Below are positions 18,348 through 30,893 of a stretch of DNA of 64,000 nucleotides, piece after piece. The stretch comes from Moritella marina ATCC 15381 (GTDB taxonomy: Bacteria; Pseudomonadota; Gammaproteobacteria; Enterobacterales; Moritellaceae). The stretch lies in contig NZ_CP044399.1 of NCBI RefSeq assembly GCF_008931805.1, forward strand, positions 4,513,370-4,577,369. Direction: 5' to 3'. The notes beneath the pieces were generated by a model, which was not told where the DNA came from, searched no databases, and saw only the letters and a program-made list of their open reading frames with translations. Every line of letters starts with the position of its first letter. The stretch's first letter is position 1. Position numbers and translations under genes: made by a program.

Positions 18348-18884
18348 ATGTACAAAGATGTAATTAAATTTTGGTTTGAAGACATTAATCCAGCCAAATG
18401 GTGGGTTAAAGATGTTGCATTTGATCAAGTTATTTTGTCCCGTTTTAGCGAGTTGCACCAACGTGCTGTAGCGGGGGAGTTGTTTCATTGGCGTCGCAGT
18501 GCTGAAGGTCGATTAGCCGAAATTATCATTTTGGATCAGTTTTCTCGAAATATGTTTCGTGATACGCCGAGCGCATTTGCTGCCGATAATATGGCATTAG
18601 TACTTGCGCAGGAAGCGGTCGCTTGTGGAGCTGATAGAGAACTGTCGCAACTGCAATGCAGCTTTCTTTATATGCCTTTTATGCATAGTGAATCTGTCGT
18701 TATTCATCAACAAGCGGTATTTCTATATAAAGGTAATGATATTCAATCTAATTTTGATTTTGAATTACAGCATCAGAGCATTATCGAAAAATTTGGTCGT
18801 TATCCGCACCGTAATACGATCCTTGGCCGAGAGTCGACAGCCGCGGAACTCGATTTTCTTGAGACTCCAGGTTCAAGCTTTTAA
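18348..18884 (+). CDS. DUF924 family protein
   Basis: 178 residues from ATG 18348, chosen because GGAGGTGGG (18332-18340) lies just upstream; a GTG at 18321 would have no ribosome site. DUF924 motifs are visible: VIKFWFEDINPAKWWVKD at the start, GRLAEIIILDQFSRNMFRDTPSAFAAD in the middle, LPF-like FLYMPFMHSESV and the C-terminal RYPHRNTILGRESTAAELDFL. The fold is alpha-helical and TPR-like. The family is widespread and of unknown biochemical function. It converges with the chemoreceptor gene, leaving only 21 bases between stops. Confidence 0.9.
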   Translation: MYKDVIKFWFEDINPAKWWVKDVAFDQVILSRFSELHQRAVAGELFHWRRSAEGRLAEIIILDQFSRNMFRDTPSAFAADNMALVLAQEAVACGADRELSQLQCSFLYMPFMHSESVVIHQQAVFLYKGNDIQSNFDFELQHQSIIEKFGRYPHRNTILGRESTAAELDFLETPGSSF

Positions 18885-18905
18885 CCTGTCGTTATTTTCT
18901 CTCGG

Positions 18906-20843
18906 TTAAGCAAAGATAGTTAATATTTTTTGTACTTGTGTCGAGACCTGTTGTTGCGCCGATTGAGTTTTATGACGCGTCTCTTCACTGTGGTTTTGCA
19001 GTGCGGTCATCTGGATATTCACTGTACTAATATGACTCACTTGTTGGCGAGTATTTTGACTACTATTTGCGGCATTTTGTTGTGATTGTTCTGATTGTTG
19101 GATCACCGCATTTATTTCTTTATGCATTTCTTGTGCATTCGTTAATTGTTGGTGGCATCGCTGGGTAATATTATCTACTTCCTCTTCGAGTGATTGACTG
19201 GAGTGATGTAGTTGACCGAGAAAGTTACTAATTTGTTCTAGCGCTTGCTGGGTTTGTTTCGATAAGTTGCGTACTTCATCGGCGACGACGGCAAATCCAC
19301 GACCTTTTTCACCTGCTCGTGAGGCTTCAATGGCGGCATTGAGAGCTAATAAATTGGTTTGATCGGCGATCCTGTGAATAGATGTCACGATCGTTTCCAC
19401 ATTTTCCATATTGGTATTTAATGTTTTGATGGCTTTTAAGCTAGCACTACCGGCTTGCTTGGTTTGCTCGGTCGCTAGGCTGAAATCGGTTATCTGACTG
19501 GCGGCTTTATACATTTGTTGATTCGTTTGTTGCGTCAGGTTATGTACAGACTGGGTATCTGCATCGACTTTTTGCGCGAGTGAATTAATTTCTGATACAC
19601 CGGTAGATATATCACTAATGGCAGTGCTACTCGCTTGCGTATACTGACTGATTGATTGAAAATCATCTTGCAGTAAGTTTAACGCTTGGGTGACTTGCTC
19701 GACTTGAGTGAGCTTGGTGAGGTGCTCTTGATTGATATTATCCAGCAATTGATTGAAATGCAACGCAATTAAACCTATTTCACTATTACTGTCAGCAAAC
19801 GTTAGGCGTTCGCGGGTATTATTTTCAACTAAAGAAGCGAGCGCTTTGTCTAATGTGATAAGTGGTTTTACAACCCAGTATTTTTCGGCATAAAACAAAC
19901 CTATCCCAAACAGGATCAAGCTCAGTGCGATAATCGCAAGGTATAAATAGGTATTTTGGCGTTGCTCATTGGCATAGTCATTGACTGGTTTTTCTAATGC
20001 CAAAATCGCAGCTTGGATATTATTGATCGCGGTTAATACATGCTGTTGGTTATCAGTTTGTTCTGAAAGCACTGTTTTAGTATTTAATAATTCTTTTGGA
20101 TAACGATTGATAAGGCTTTGTAATTCGTTGGTAATATCCTCTATAAATAAGGTATCTTCCCCTTCCTCGTCATCAAGAAAGTTGTCGTCTTCGATCACTT
20201 GATACTGATTAGAGTCATAACGGCTAAATTGCGATAGTTCATTAATAAGCGTTGCACTTTCTTCTACTACTAATAGCAAGGCTTGCCATTGCGATGTTTG
20301 TAACTGATTAAAGTAACGTTGGCGTTGATTGGTTAAATGGGCAAGACTGGCTTGAATATCACTAATAAGAATTAAATCAGCTTGGCGTAATGGCAGGTCA
20401 TGTTGCAATAACTGGCGTTTTAACAGCGATAAATTATCCGCTAACTCCTTTTCGTTGAAGTTCAGTAGTTGAAAGTGGTCTGAAGCAAATTTGCCTGATG
20501 AGCGTAATGGTCCTTCAACTAACGTAGCAAACTGACTGAGCTGTTGGTTTAGTGCAGTGGTATCAATAGCGCTGGCAAGTTGATCGAGTGAAGCAATCAA
20601 CTGAGCTATTAGTTGTTCTGATTGCTGTAAATCGGCAGCATTACCTTTTTGTAAATAATCCGAGATGGAATGGTTTAGTTTAATCGTGACTTGCTCTTTC
20701 ATTTTAGCAAACATGGAATTTTGTTGATCAAGGCGGTTGAGTTGCTGGTGGCTACCATAAAGGGTATAGGTCATTAATAGTGAGAGGCAAATTAACGTTA
20801 ATGAGCTGATTCGAGAAAAGGTAGTGATACGCAAAATGATCAT
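18906..20843 (-). CDS. Methyl-accepting chemotaxis protein
   Basis: 645 residues. Membrane span 1 is at about 12-30 and span 2 at about 300-320 ([20 protein letters not shown]), enclosing a large helical periplasmic sensor region of about 270 residues with an acidic patch ([18 protein letters not shown]). A HAMP domain (about 322-375) and the cytoplasmic signalling domain follow. The hairpin tip shows the conserved [18 protein letters not shown] and [13 protein letters not shown]. No CheR-docking pentapeptide is seen at the C-terminus. The ligand is unknown. It is a stand-alone gene in front of the rRNA operon. Confidence 0.93.
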   Translation of the reverse strand: MIILRITTFSRISSLTLICLSLLMTYTLYGSHQQLNRLDQQNSMFAKMKEQVTIKLNHSISDYLQKGNAADLQQSEQLIAQLIASLDQLASAIDTTALNQQLSQFATLVEGPLRSSGKFASDHFQLLNFNEKELADNLSLLKRQLLQHDLPLRQADLILISDIQASLAHLTNQRQRYFNQLQTSQWQALLLVVEESATLINELSQFSRYDSNQYQVIEDDNFLDDEEGEDTLFIEDITNELQSLINRYPKELLNTKTVLSEQTDNQQHVLTAINNIQAAILALEKPVNDYANEQRQNTYLYLAIIALSLILFGIGLFYAEKYWVVKPLITLDKALASLVENNTRERLTFADSNSEIGLIALHFNQLLDNINQEHLTKLTQVEQVTQALNLLQDDFQSISQYTQASSTAISDISTGVSEINSLAQKVDADTQSVHNLTQQTNQQMYKAASQITDFSLATEQTKQAGSASLKAIKTLNTNMENVETIVTSIHRIADQTNLLALNAAIEASRAGEKGRGFAVVADEVRNLSKQTQQALEQISNFLGQLHHSSQSLEEEVDNITQRCHQQLTNAQEMHKEINAVIQQSEQSQQNAANSSQNTRQQVSHISTVNIQMTALQNHSEETRHKTQSAQQQVSTQVQKILTIFA

Positions 20844-21112
20844 CCTAATTAGCTATCTATGAATGGCAGCAGTGTAAGAGTAGAAGATGACAGTTATATG
20901 AATATAAAGTGATTAATGGATATTTGAAGTAATAGAGAGGGATTGATACTTATTTGTGGTGTTTTATTGCATTTAGTTTGCTGGAATAAGGATATATTTT
21001 CTATATAGATGCTTAGAATATAATTTTTGCCTGCTAATAAGTTTGAAAACACTGTTTTTTGATTGTTTTTTAGTCGAATTTAATAAAGTTGTCATCAATT
21101 GTGGTAAAACAC

Positions 21113-21140
21113 TTGCCAATAAAACGCAGATCTCTATAAT
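21113..21140 (+). promoter_or_regulatory. rRNA operon promoter
   Basis: TTGCCA (21113-21118), a 16-base spacer and a perfect TATAAT (21135-21140), followed by the G+C-rich discriminator CGCTCCC. The sequence upstream is A+T-rich and could act as an UP element. A GC-rich discriminator is the hallmark of stringently controlled rRNA promoters. Confidence 0.82.
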
Positions 21141-21173
21141 CGCTCCCACTGACACGGCAACAGCCGCTCAGTA

Positions 21174-21185
21174 TGCTCTTTAACA
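21174..21185 (+). promoter_or_regulatory. boxA antitermination site of the rRNA leader
   Basis: TGCTCTTTAACA is identical to the E. coli rrn boxA. It recruits NusB/NusE to the polymerase. A variant, TGCTCTTTAAAA, is present in the 16S-23S spacer at 23163-23174. Confidence 0.9.
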
Positions 21186-21372
21186 ATTTATTCAAGCAAT
21201 CTGTGTGAGCACTTGCAGAGATATAATGACCAAAAATTATATCAATGTAATTGTGAACATTAAATTAAATCGAAAGATTTGGTTATTAATTACGAAGCTT
21301 AATTGCTTTGCAATTAAAGTACAGAATTCATTGAGCCGACTTAATCAGCATCGCTGATTAGTCAAAAAACTT

Positions 21373-22917
<1,545 letters not shown>

Positions 22918-23016
22918 CGTAAAGTTGTTAATTTTTGTAAGTGCCCACACAAATTGCTTGAATAGAAACGTTGAAGACAACGATTGGGATGAAATCCAAT
23001 CGTGAAAGTAAATAGT

Positions 23017-23092
23017 GTCCCGTTCGTCTAGAGGCCTAGGACACCGCCCTTTCACGGCGGTAACACGAGTTCAAATCTCGTACGGGATACCA
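23017..23092 (+). tRNA. tRNA-Glu (TTC)
   Basis: 76 bases in the 16S-23S spacer. Acceptor GTCCCGT pairs with ACGGGAT, the anticodon arm CCGCC-CTTTCAC-GGCGG carries TTC, the T arm has GTTCAAATC, and CCA is encoded. A single Glu tRNA in this position is a common rrn type. Confidence 0.97.
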
Positions 23093-23162
23093 CTTTTCTT
23101 TCTGACTAAAAATCAAAAATAACTAATCTCTTTAGATTGATTATTTTTGCTTTTTAGCAAAT

Positions 23163-23174
23163 TGCTCTTTAAAA
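23163..23174 (+). promoter_or_regulatory. boxA-like site before 23S rRNA
   Basis: TGCTCTTTAAAA matches the rrn boxA in 11 of 12 positions and lies in the 16S-23S spacer, where a second boxA is normal. Confidence 0.75.
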
Positions 23175-23319
23175 ATTTGGAAAGCTGAATAAATAAAGAA
23201 GTTCTTAAAACACGTTGTTACTTCGGTGACAACAATGAAGTGTTCTTGAGTATTCTTGAGGCGAAAAAAACTAGATAATACCTAGTTATTTCAATTGTAC
23301 GGTCTACTTTAGATTGTAT

Positions 23320-26213
<2,894 letters not shown>

Positions 26214-26368
26214 ATACAAACTGAAGTACGACTCGTACGTAAGTGGTATGATTAATTGAAATAATCGACTTAAGAATAGATTGAACACTTTATGTTTTAA
26301 AGACTTCTTTATTTATAGCTTTTCAGATTAAAACGAAGTGAAAACTTCTATAGAAAGCAAACCAGATT

Positions 26369-26486
26369 TGCTTGGTGACCATAGTGTTGCGGTACCACCT
26401 GACTCCATTCCGAACTCAGTAGTGAAACGTAATAACGCCGATGGTAGTGTGGGGCTTCCCCATGTGAGAGTAGGGCATCGCCAAGC
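26369..26486 (+). rRNA. rrf: 5S ribosomal RNA
   Basis: About 118 bases. TGCTTGGTGACCATAGTG at the 5' end pairs with the CATCGCCAAGC 3' end; CCGAACTCAG and the GATGGTAGTGTGGGG arm are typical of gammaproteobacterial 5S RNA. Ends are good to a few bases. Confidence 0.96.
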
Positions 26487-26544
26487 GCCAAACAACGTCG
26501 TAAGACTATAAATTAAGACTGATATTTATCAGCACAGATTGTGC

Positions 26545-26621
26545 GGAGCGGTAGTTCAGTTGGTTAGAATACCGGCCTGTCACGCCGGGGGTCGCGGGTT
26601 CGAGTCCCGTCCGCTCCGCCA
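26545..26621 (+). tRNA. tRNA-Asp (GTC)
   Basis: 77 bases distal to 5S. Acceptor GGAGCGG/CCGCTCC, anticodon arm CCGGC-CTGTCAC-GCCGG with GTC, intact T arm GCGGGTTCGAGTCCCGT, encoded CCA. This is the intact parent of the degenerate units that follow. Confidence 0.98.
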
Positions 26622-26632
26622 ACTATTAGATT

Positions 26633-26663
26633 AAGCCTGAATCGAAAGATTCAGGCTTTTTTT
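26633..26663 (+). terminator. Terminator of the rRNA operon after tRNA-Asp
   Basis: AAGCCTGAATC, loop GAAA, GATTCAGGCTT: a perfect 11-bp stem followed by a T tract. The copies further downstream keep the T tract but have lost most of this stem. Confidence 0.93.
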
Positions 26664-26702
26664 ATACCTGAAATTTAGAAATTAGAGAAACACAGATTGT
26701 GC

Positions 26703-26799
26703 GAAGCGGTAGTTCAGTTGGTTAGACTTGTTATAAAAATATAAGCGGCCTGTCACGCTGCCGAAGGCTTCGCGGGTTCGAGTCCCGTCCGCTCCGCCA
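26703..26799 (+). pseudogene. Degenerate tRNA-Asp-like unit 1
   Basis: 97 bases instead of 77. The acceptor stem has one mismatch (GAAGCGG against CCGCTCC), and the bases after the D arm are replaced by a 19-base A+T-rich segment with TTATA/TATAA pairing. The anticodon arm is still pairable (GCGGC-CTGTCAC-GCTGC, GTC kept). The variable region is enlarged to CGAAGGCTTC, and the T arm and CCA are intact. Probably not a normal tRNA, but it could fold and be processed. Confidence 0.8.
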
Positions 26800-26893
26800 A
26801 CTATTAGATTAAGCCTGAATCGAAAACTCTTTATTAGAAATAGAGGCTTTTTTTATACCTGAAATTCAGAGATTAAAGAAACACAGATTGTGC

Positions 26894-26990
26894 GAAGCGG
26901 TAGTTCAGTTGGTTAGACTTGTTATAAAAATATAAGCGGCCTGTCACGCTGCCGAAGGCTTCGCGGGTTCGAGTCCCGTCCGCTCCGCCA
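26894..26990 (+). pseudogene. Degenerate tRNA-Asp-like unit 2
   Basis: 97 bases, the same as unit 1 including the 19-base insert, the altered anticodon arm with GTC, the enlarged variable region and the intact T arm and CCA. The sequence between units 1 and 2 is also almost the same, which points to recent tandem duplication or gene conversion. Confidence 0.8.
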
Positions 26991-27084
26991 ACTATTAGAT
27001 TAAGCCTGAATCGAAAACTCTTTATTAGAAATAGAGGCTTTTTTTATACCTGAAATTTAGAGATTAAAGAAACACAGATTGTGC

Positions 27085-27186
27085 GAAGCGGTAGTTCAGT
27101 TGGTTAGACTTGTTATAAAAATATAAGCGGCCTGTCACGCCGGGCTGCGCGGGGTTGTGGTTTATAAAAAGCCGTCCGCTCCGCCA
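27085..27186 (+). pseudogene. Degenerate tRNA-Asp-like unit 3
   Basis: 102 bases. The 5' half matches units 1 and 2, including the insert. The anticodon stem is four pairs (CGGC/GCCG). The T arm GTTCGAGTC is replaced by GTTGTGGTTTATAAAAA, so a normal T loop cannot form. CCA is retained. Confidence 0.8.
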
Positions 27187-27280
27187 ACTATTAGATTAAG
27201 CCTGAATCGAAAACTCTTTATTAGAAATAGAGGCTTTTTTTATACCTGAAATTTAGAGATTAAAGAAACACAGATTGTGC

Positions 27281-27382
27281 GAAGCGGTAGTTCAGTTGGT
27301 TAGACTTGTTATAAAAATATAAGCGGCCTGTCACGCCGGGCTGCGCGGGGTTGTGGTTTATAAAAAGCCGTCCGCTCCGCCA
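27281..27382 (+). pseudogene. Degenerate tRNA-Asp-like unit 4
   Basis: 102 bases, the same as unit 3, with the lost T arm and the TATAAAAA-containing replacement. The last copy is followed by an altered terminator-like segment ending near 27439 and then by unrelated sequence before eda. Confidence 0.8.
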
Positions 27383-27584
27383 ACTATTAGATTAAGCCTG
27401 AATCGAAAACTCTTTATTAGAAATAGAGGCTTTTTTATGCCTGAAATTCAGTAAATAACACCGCACTGATTACGCGAATATAACTTCCATCTCAATTATT
27501 TATCATCATCATGATAGAATTAGCTAAGGCGAATCAAAGCCACCTTCATTTATCCATAATGCAATTAAAAGGACTCGGATTGGA

Positions 27585-28229
27585 ATGATAAATAATGCGT
27601 TAATTGATCAGCTAGCAGCATTGGCAGTGATGCCTGTGATCCAAATTGAAAATGCCGATGATGCGGTAAAATTGGTCGAAGTATTATCTGAAAACGGCTT
27701 ACCAGCCGCTGAAATTACTTTCCGTAGTGCCGCCGCTGGAGAGTCTATTCGCCGTATTCGCGCCGCGTTTCCTGATGTAATTTTATGTGCTGGAACGGTA
27801 TTAACGATAACACAAGTGGATGAAGCGGTCTCGGCGGGTGCTGACTTTATTATTAGCCCTGGTTTTAACCCGACAACAGTGAACTATTGCATTAAAAATG
27901 GCATTAAAATCATCCCTGGTATTAATAATCCGAGTCAAATCGAGCAAGCGTTAGAGTTGGGTATCAAGGTGGTTAAATTCTTTCCTGCAGAAGCATCTGG
28001 TGGCGTTAACATGGTTAAAGCATTAGTGGGACCCTATAGCCAAATTAAATTGATGCCTACCGGTGGTATCAAACCATCAAATGTAATGGACTATCTTGCA
28101 GTACCGCAAGTTGTTGCCTGTGGCGGTAGCTGGATCGCAACGACCGCTGATATTGCCAATAATAACTGGGATACTATTGCTAAAAGCGTACGCGATACTT
28201 GCCAATTAGTGCAGCTAAATAAAACCTAA
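27585..28229 (+). CDS. eda: KDPG/KHG aldolase Eda
   Basis: 214 residues, the normal size. The enzyme cleaves 2-keto-3-deoxy-6-phosphogluconate to pyruvate and glyceraldehyde 3-phosphate (Entner-Doudoroff pathway) and also acts on 4-hydroxy-2-oxoglutarate. Class I aldolase features are visible: catalytic Glu in AEITFRS (about residue 45), phosphate-site segments and the Schiff-base Lys in VVKFFPAEASGG (near 133), followed by LMPTGGI. No edd gene lies beside it. Start ATG 27585 has a weak upstream GGA. A hairpin follows. Confidence 0.96.
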   Translation: MINNALIDQLAALAVMPVIQIENADDAVKLVEVLSENGLPAAEITFRSAAAGESIRRIRAAFPDVILCAGTVLTITQVDEAVSAGADFIISPGFNPTTVNYCIKNGIKIIPGINNPSQIEQALELGIKVVKFFPAEASGGVNMVKALVGPYSQIKLMPTGGIKPSNVMDYLAVPQVVACGGSWIATTADIANNNWDTIAKSVRDTCQLVQLNKT

Positions 28230-28265
28230 AGATAAATGGCCGTGTCATGGCTCTCAGTTAAAAAT

Positions 28266-28298
28266 AAGCCCAAGTTATATTTGTATATACTTGGGCTT
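28266..28298. terminator. Hairpin between eda and the YcbL-like gene
   Basis: AAGCCCAAGT (28266-28275) and ACTTGGGCTT (28289-28298) form a perfect 10-bp stem, with further A-T pairs in the loop. It stands 36 bases behind the eda stop. No T run follows on the plus strand. Confidence 0.6.
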
Positions 28299-28355
28299 AA
28301 ATGCTTTTATTCAGGCTCATTATTACAGGGACCTGAGCTTATCTTCATTCACAGG

Positions 28356-28985
28356 TTATCTTACGTGCGGATTGGTTCTTTTTTCATGACCGATAGTCGA
28401 TGTTGGTCCATGACCTGGGAAGAATACGGTTTCTTCTGGTAATGTCCATAACTGGCCTTTAATCGCAGTCATCAAGGTATTAAAGCAACCTTGCGGAAAG
28501 TCAGTACGACCTATAGAGCCACTGAATAACACATCACCGACAATAACCTGTTTAGTCTCGACGTGATTAAATACCACATGACCAGGTGTATGCCCTGGCG
28601 TGTGGAGTGCCGTTAATTGCTGATTACCAAATGTAATGGTATCGCCGTGTTCTAACCAACGTTGTGGTTCAAATGGTGGTACGTGTGGAAAACCAAACAT
28701 TTGTCCTTGCATTGGTAACTGATCTAACCAAAATTTGTCGGCAATATGTGGGCCTTCAATTGATACCTTTAATACAGCTGCAAGTGCTTCAGTGCCACCA
28801 ACGTGATCCATATGACCATGGGTTAGGAAGATCTTCTCTACTTCTACACCGTGTTTTTTTATTTGGCTAAGAATCTTATCAATGTCCCCACCTGGATCAA
28901 CGATCGCAGCTTTGTTGGTTTCAGGGCAGATTAATAGACTGCAATTTTGTTCAAAAGGCGTAACTGGAATGACTTTAACTTGCAT
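28356..28985 (-). CDS. MBL-fold hydrolase, YcbL/glyoxalase II-like
   Basis: 209 residues. The metallo-beta-lactamase zinc motif HxHxDH is seen as LTHGHMDHVGG near residue 55-65, with further ligands in LHTPGHTPGHV, VGDVLFSGSIGRTDFP and FPGHGPTSTIGHE. The size and the N-terminus (MQVKVIPVTPFEQNCSLLI) match the YcbL group, for which type II glyoxalase (hydroxyacylglutathione hydrolase) activity has been reported. It is a single gene, convergent with eda and probably cytosolic. The precise substrate cannot be told. Confidence 0.92.
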   Translation of the reverse strand: MQVKVIPVTPFEQNCSLLICPETNKAAIVDPGGDIDKILSQIKKHGVEVEKIFLTHGHMDHVGGTEALAAVLKVSIEGPHIADKFWLDQLPMQGQMFGFPHVPPFEPQRWLEHGDTITFGNQQLTALHTPGHTPGHVVFNHVETKQVIVGDVLFSGSIGRTDFPQGCFNTLMTAIKGQLWTLPEETVFFPGHGPTSTIGHEKRTNPHVR

Positions 28986-29291
28986 TGCTTATCTCTCTTG
29001 GCTAGATAGTCGTGTTTGTTTAGCTATATATAGTTGCGCTAGTTTACCGATTTGTACGACGAGAGTATACGGTCTAAATTGTTAACGCATGATCTAAGTC
29101 CGTTCTGTATTGGGGTCGCAATGGTAATTTTTGTGCTGATTTTCTATATCGCCAAAACGAAAATCACGCTATTTGAATAACGATTATTTATCAGAAAATG
29201 GCACCTAATTAGGTGCCATTTTATTCTGCAACAGTGTTAGTTATTGTATGAATTATTTATCTGCGTATTTTTATCTATTTTTCATTACGAT
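28986..29291. other. Intergenic region with the lnt terminator
   Basis: 306 bases between the YcbL-like gene and lnt, both on the minus strand. It contains the perfect hairpin at 29195-29222 and otherwise only A+T-rich sequence that must hold the promoter of the YcbL-like gene. Confidence 0.5.
29195..29222. terminator. Terminator after lnt
   Basis: AATGGCACCTAATTAGGTGCCATT is a perfect inverted repeat flanked by AAA and TTA, about 70 bases behind the lnt stop on the minus strand. As transcribed, the run after it is TTTCTGATAAA, so termination may be modest. Confidence 0.65.
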
Positions 29292-30836
29292 TTAGACTGC
29301 ATTTTTCAGCTCATTTTTGGCCGTTCTTTGTTTGTTGAAAAAAGCATGTCCAAGCACAAAGGTGAATAATAGGAATGCCAGTATTAGCAGTGGCGTATTA
29401 CCATAGCGATTAAACGGTGTTGTGCCTTGGTGTGGTTTTACATCAACACGTAATACTGCTTTCTCGAATTGTGGTATACGACCGACTTCTTTACCTTGAG
29501 CGTCGAACACAGCTGTAATACCTGTGTTCGTGCTACGCAGAACAGGGCGTTGGAACTCAAATGCACGCATTCTGGCAATCTCTAGATGTTGGTTAGGGCC
29601 AATTGAAGTACCAAACCAAGCATCGTTACTGACGGTCAAAATAAAGCCGGTATCAGGCTTTACAGTATTTACTAGCGTTTGATTGAAGGCTATCTCATAG
29701 CAAATTGCAGTGGCAATATGGGTATTGCTAGCGGCTAAGTTTAACTGTTCTTCGCCACCACGTTGAAATGATGACATCGGTAAGTTAAACAGTGGTGCAA
29801 TCGGTCTTAATAGGTCTTCAAACGGTACGAATTCACCAATGGGTAACAGTTTGTTTTTATAATAACGGTCGTTCACTGGTGAGTGATTAATTTGTTGTTC
29901 TGGCTGACCGAGTACGATCACGGCATTGTAATATTCATCAATATCGTCAACGCGTTGGTAGTTAATAATACCAGTAATAAGTGTGGTATCACTTTGACGC
30001 ATGAGCTCACCGACGTAATCCAAATAATTTTTCACTTGAAATTCTAATGCTGGAATCGCTGATTCTGGCCAAATGATTATATCAGCATCGGTATTATCTA
30101 AGCTGAGTTTCAAGTATTCGTTTAGAATATAGGTGCGCTTCTCTGGCAGCCATTTTTCATCTTGGTTGGTATTACCTTGCACTAAAGCAATTGATTTACT
30201 CGCTTCCGGTGTTGTCCATTCTAGGCCTTTTAGAGATATAGCTGAAAATACGATAACGGATATCATGATAGCTGGTATCACGGCCTTACGTTCGCGATAA
30301 GCATAATATAGACTGGCAGTGATTAAACAGACGGCAACGGTGATGCCTTCGACCCCGAGAATAGGCGCGAAACTAACGAGTGGCGTATCCATTTGGCTGT
30401 AACCGAACTGTAACCACGGAAAGCCTGTCATTACCCAACCACGCAACCAATCCGTAATTAACCAGATAGCCGGAAAAGCCACAAAGTAACGTAATAACGC
30501 TGAATGTGCGGTAAAACGATTAAGCAGATAGGCACACAGCGCAGGGTATATCGCGAGGTAAGCACATAATAGTACAACCAGTAATACGGCGACAGGAATA
30601 GGTAAACCACCAAAATCGAGGATACTGACCGCGACCCAGTGAATACCGGCAATAAAGAAACCTAGCCCCCAGAGAAAACCATATCCAGCGGCTTGTTTGG
30701 CGGATTTATTGTCGAGAATAAAGAGTAGAAAAAATAATGAAACGTATAAACTAATGCTGTAATCAAATGGTGAAAAAGCAAAAACGCTAAGCGCGCCAGT
30801 CAGTGGCGCGCCTATTTTCTGGATCAGTGATTTGAT
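29292..30836 (-). CDS. lnt: Apolipoprotein N-acyltransferase Lnt (ATC start proposed)
   Basis: 514 residues if read from ATC at 30834-30836; E. coli Lnt has 512. The inner-membrane enzyme adds the third acyl chain to lipoproteins. The N-terminal part has repeated membrane spans (SGALSVFAFSPFDYS-like start TGALSVFAFSPFDYS, then GFLWGLGFFIAGIHWVAVS), followed by a nitrilase-type domain with Glu in WPESAIPA, Lys in NKLLPIGEFVPFE and Cys in AICYEIAF, and a last span before the C-terminus. The frame is closed by TAA at 30840-30842 and has no ATG, GTG or TTG before well inside the protein. ATC has AAAGGA 7 bases upstream. A GTG at 30482 would remove about 118 conserved residues. Confidence 0.9.
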   Translation of the reverse strand: MKSLIQKIGAPLTGALSVFAFSPFDYSISLYVSLFFLLFILDNKSAKQAAGYGFLWGLGFFIAGIHWVAVSILDFGGLPIPVAVLLVVLLCAYLAIYPALCAYLLNRFTAHSALLRYFVAFPAIWLITDWLRGWVMTGFPWLQFGYSQMDTPLVSFAPILGVEGITVAVCLITASLYYAYRERKAVIPAIMISVIVFSAISLKGLEWTTPEASKSIALVQGNTNQDEKWLPEKRTYILNEYLKLSLDNTDADIIIWPESAIPALEFQVKNYLDYVGELMRQSDTTLITGIINYQRVDDIDEYYNAVIVLGQPEQQINHSPVNDRYYKNKLLPIGEFVPFEDLLRPIAPLFNLPMSSFQRGGEEQLNLAASNTHIATAICYEIAFNQTLVNTVKPDTGFILTVSNDAWFGTSIGPNQHLEIARMRAFEFQRPVLRSTNTGITAVFDAQGKEVGRIPQFEKAVLRVDVKPHQGTTPFNRYGNTPLLILAFLLFTFVLGHAFFNKQRTAKNELKNAV

Positions 30837-30893
30837 AGGTTATTCCTTTGTGCTATTGACAGCGACAAGTGGAGTAACCTGTCACTGCGACGG

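Larger units (their letters stand above)
20844..21372 (+). other. rRNA operon leader region
   Basis: 529 bases between the chemoreceptor and 16S. It holds the A+T-rich upstream sequence, the rRNA promoter (21113-21140), a boxA (21174-21185) and leader sequence. No protein gene is supported; a short open frame at 20973-21155 overlaps the promoter and is not credible. Confidence 0.7.
26545..27439 (+). repeat. Tandem array of tRNA-Asp-derived units
   Basis: After the intact tRNA-Asp and its terminator the same tRNA-plus-terminator unit is repeated four times in altered form, with tRNA-like parts starting at 26703, 26894, 27085 and 27281 (periods 191, 191 and 196). Each copy keeps the flanks ACACAGATTGTGC and CAACTATTAGATTAAGCC and a T tract. 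Units 1 and 2 are nearly identical to each other, as are 3 and 4. Confidence 0.93.

Noticed and set aside
26700-27439. Regular repeat of about 191 bases resembling a CRISPR-like or integron-like array
   Set aside because: Units are longer than CRISPR repeats, have no variable spacers, no cas or integrase genes nearby, and clearly derive from tRNA-Asp plus terminator.
30458-30652. Separate 64-residue hydrophobic protein
   Set aside because: It is an alternative frame of the N-terminal part of lnt, which is clearly conserved in the lnt frame.
30483-30836. Frameshift in the 5' part of lnt
   Set aside because: The conserved N-terminal spans are all in the same frame as the rest; only the start codon is unusual.
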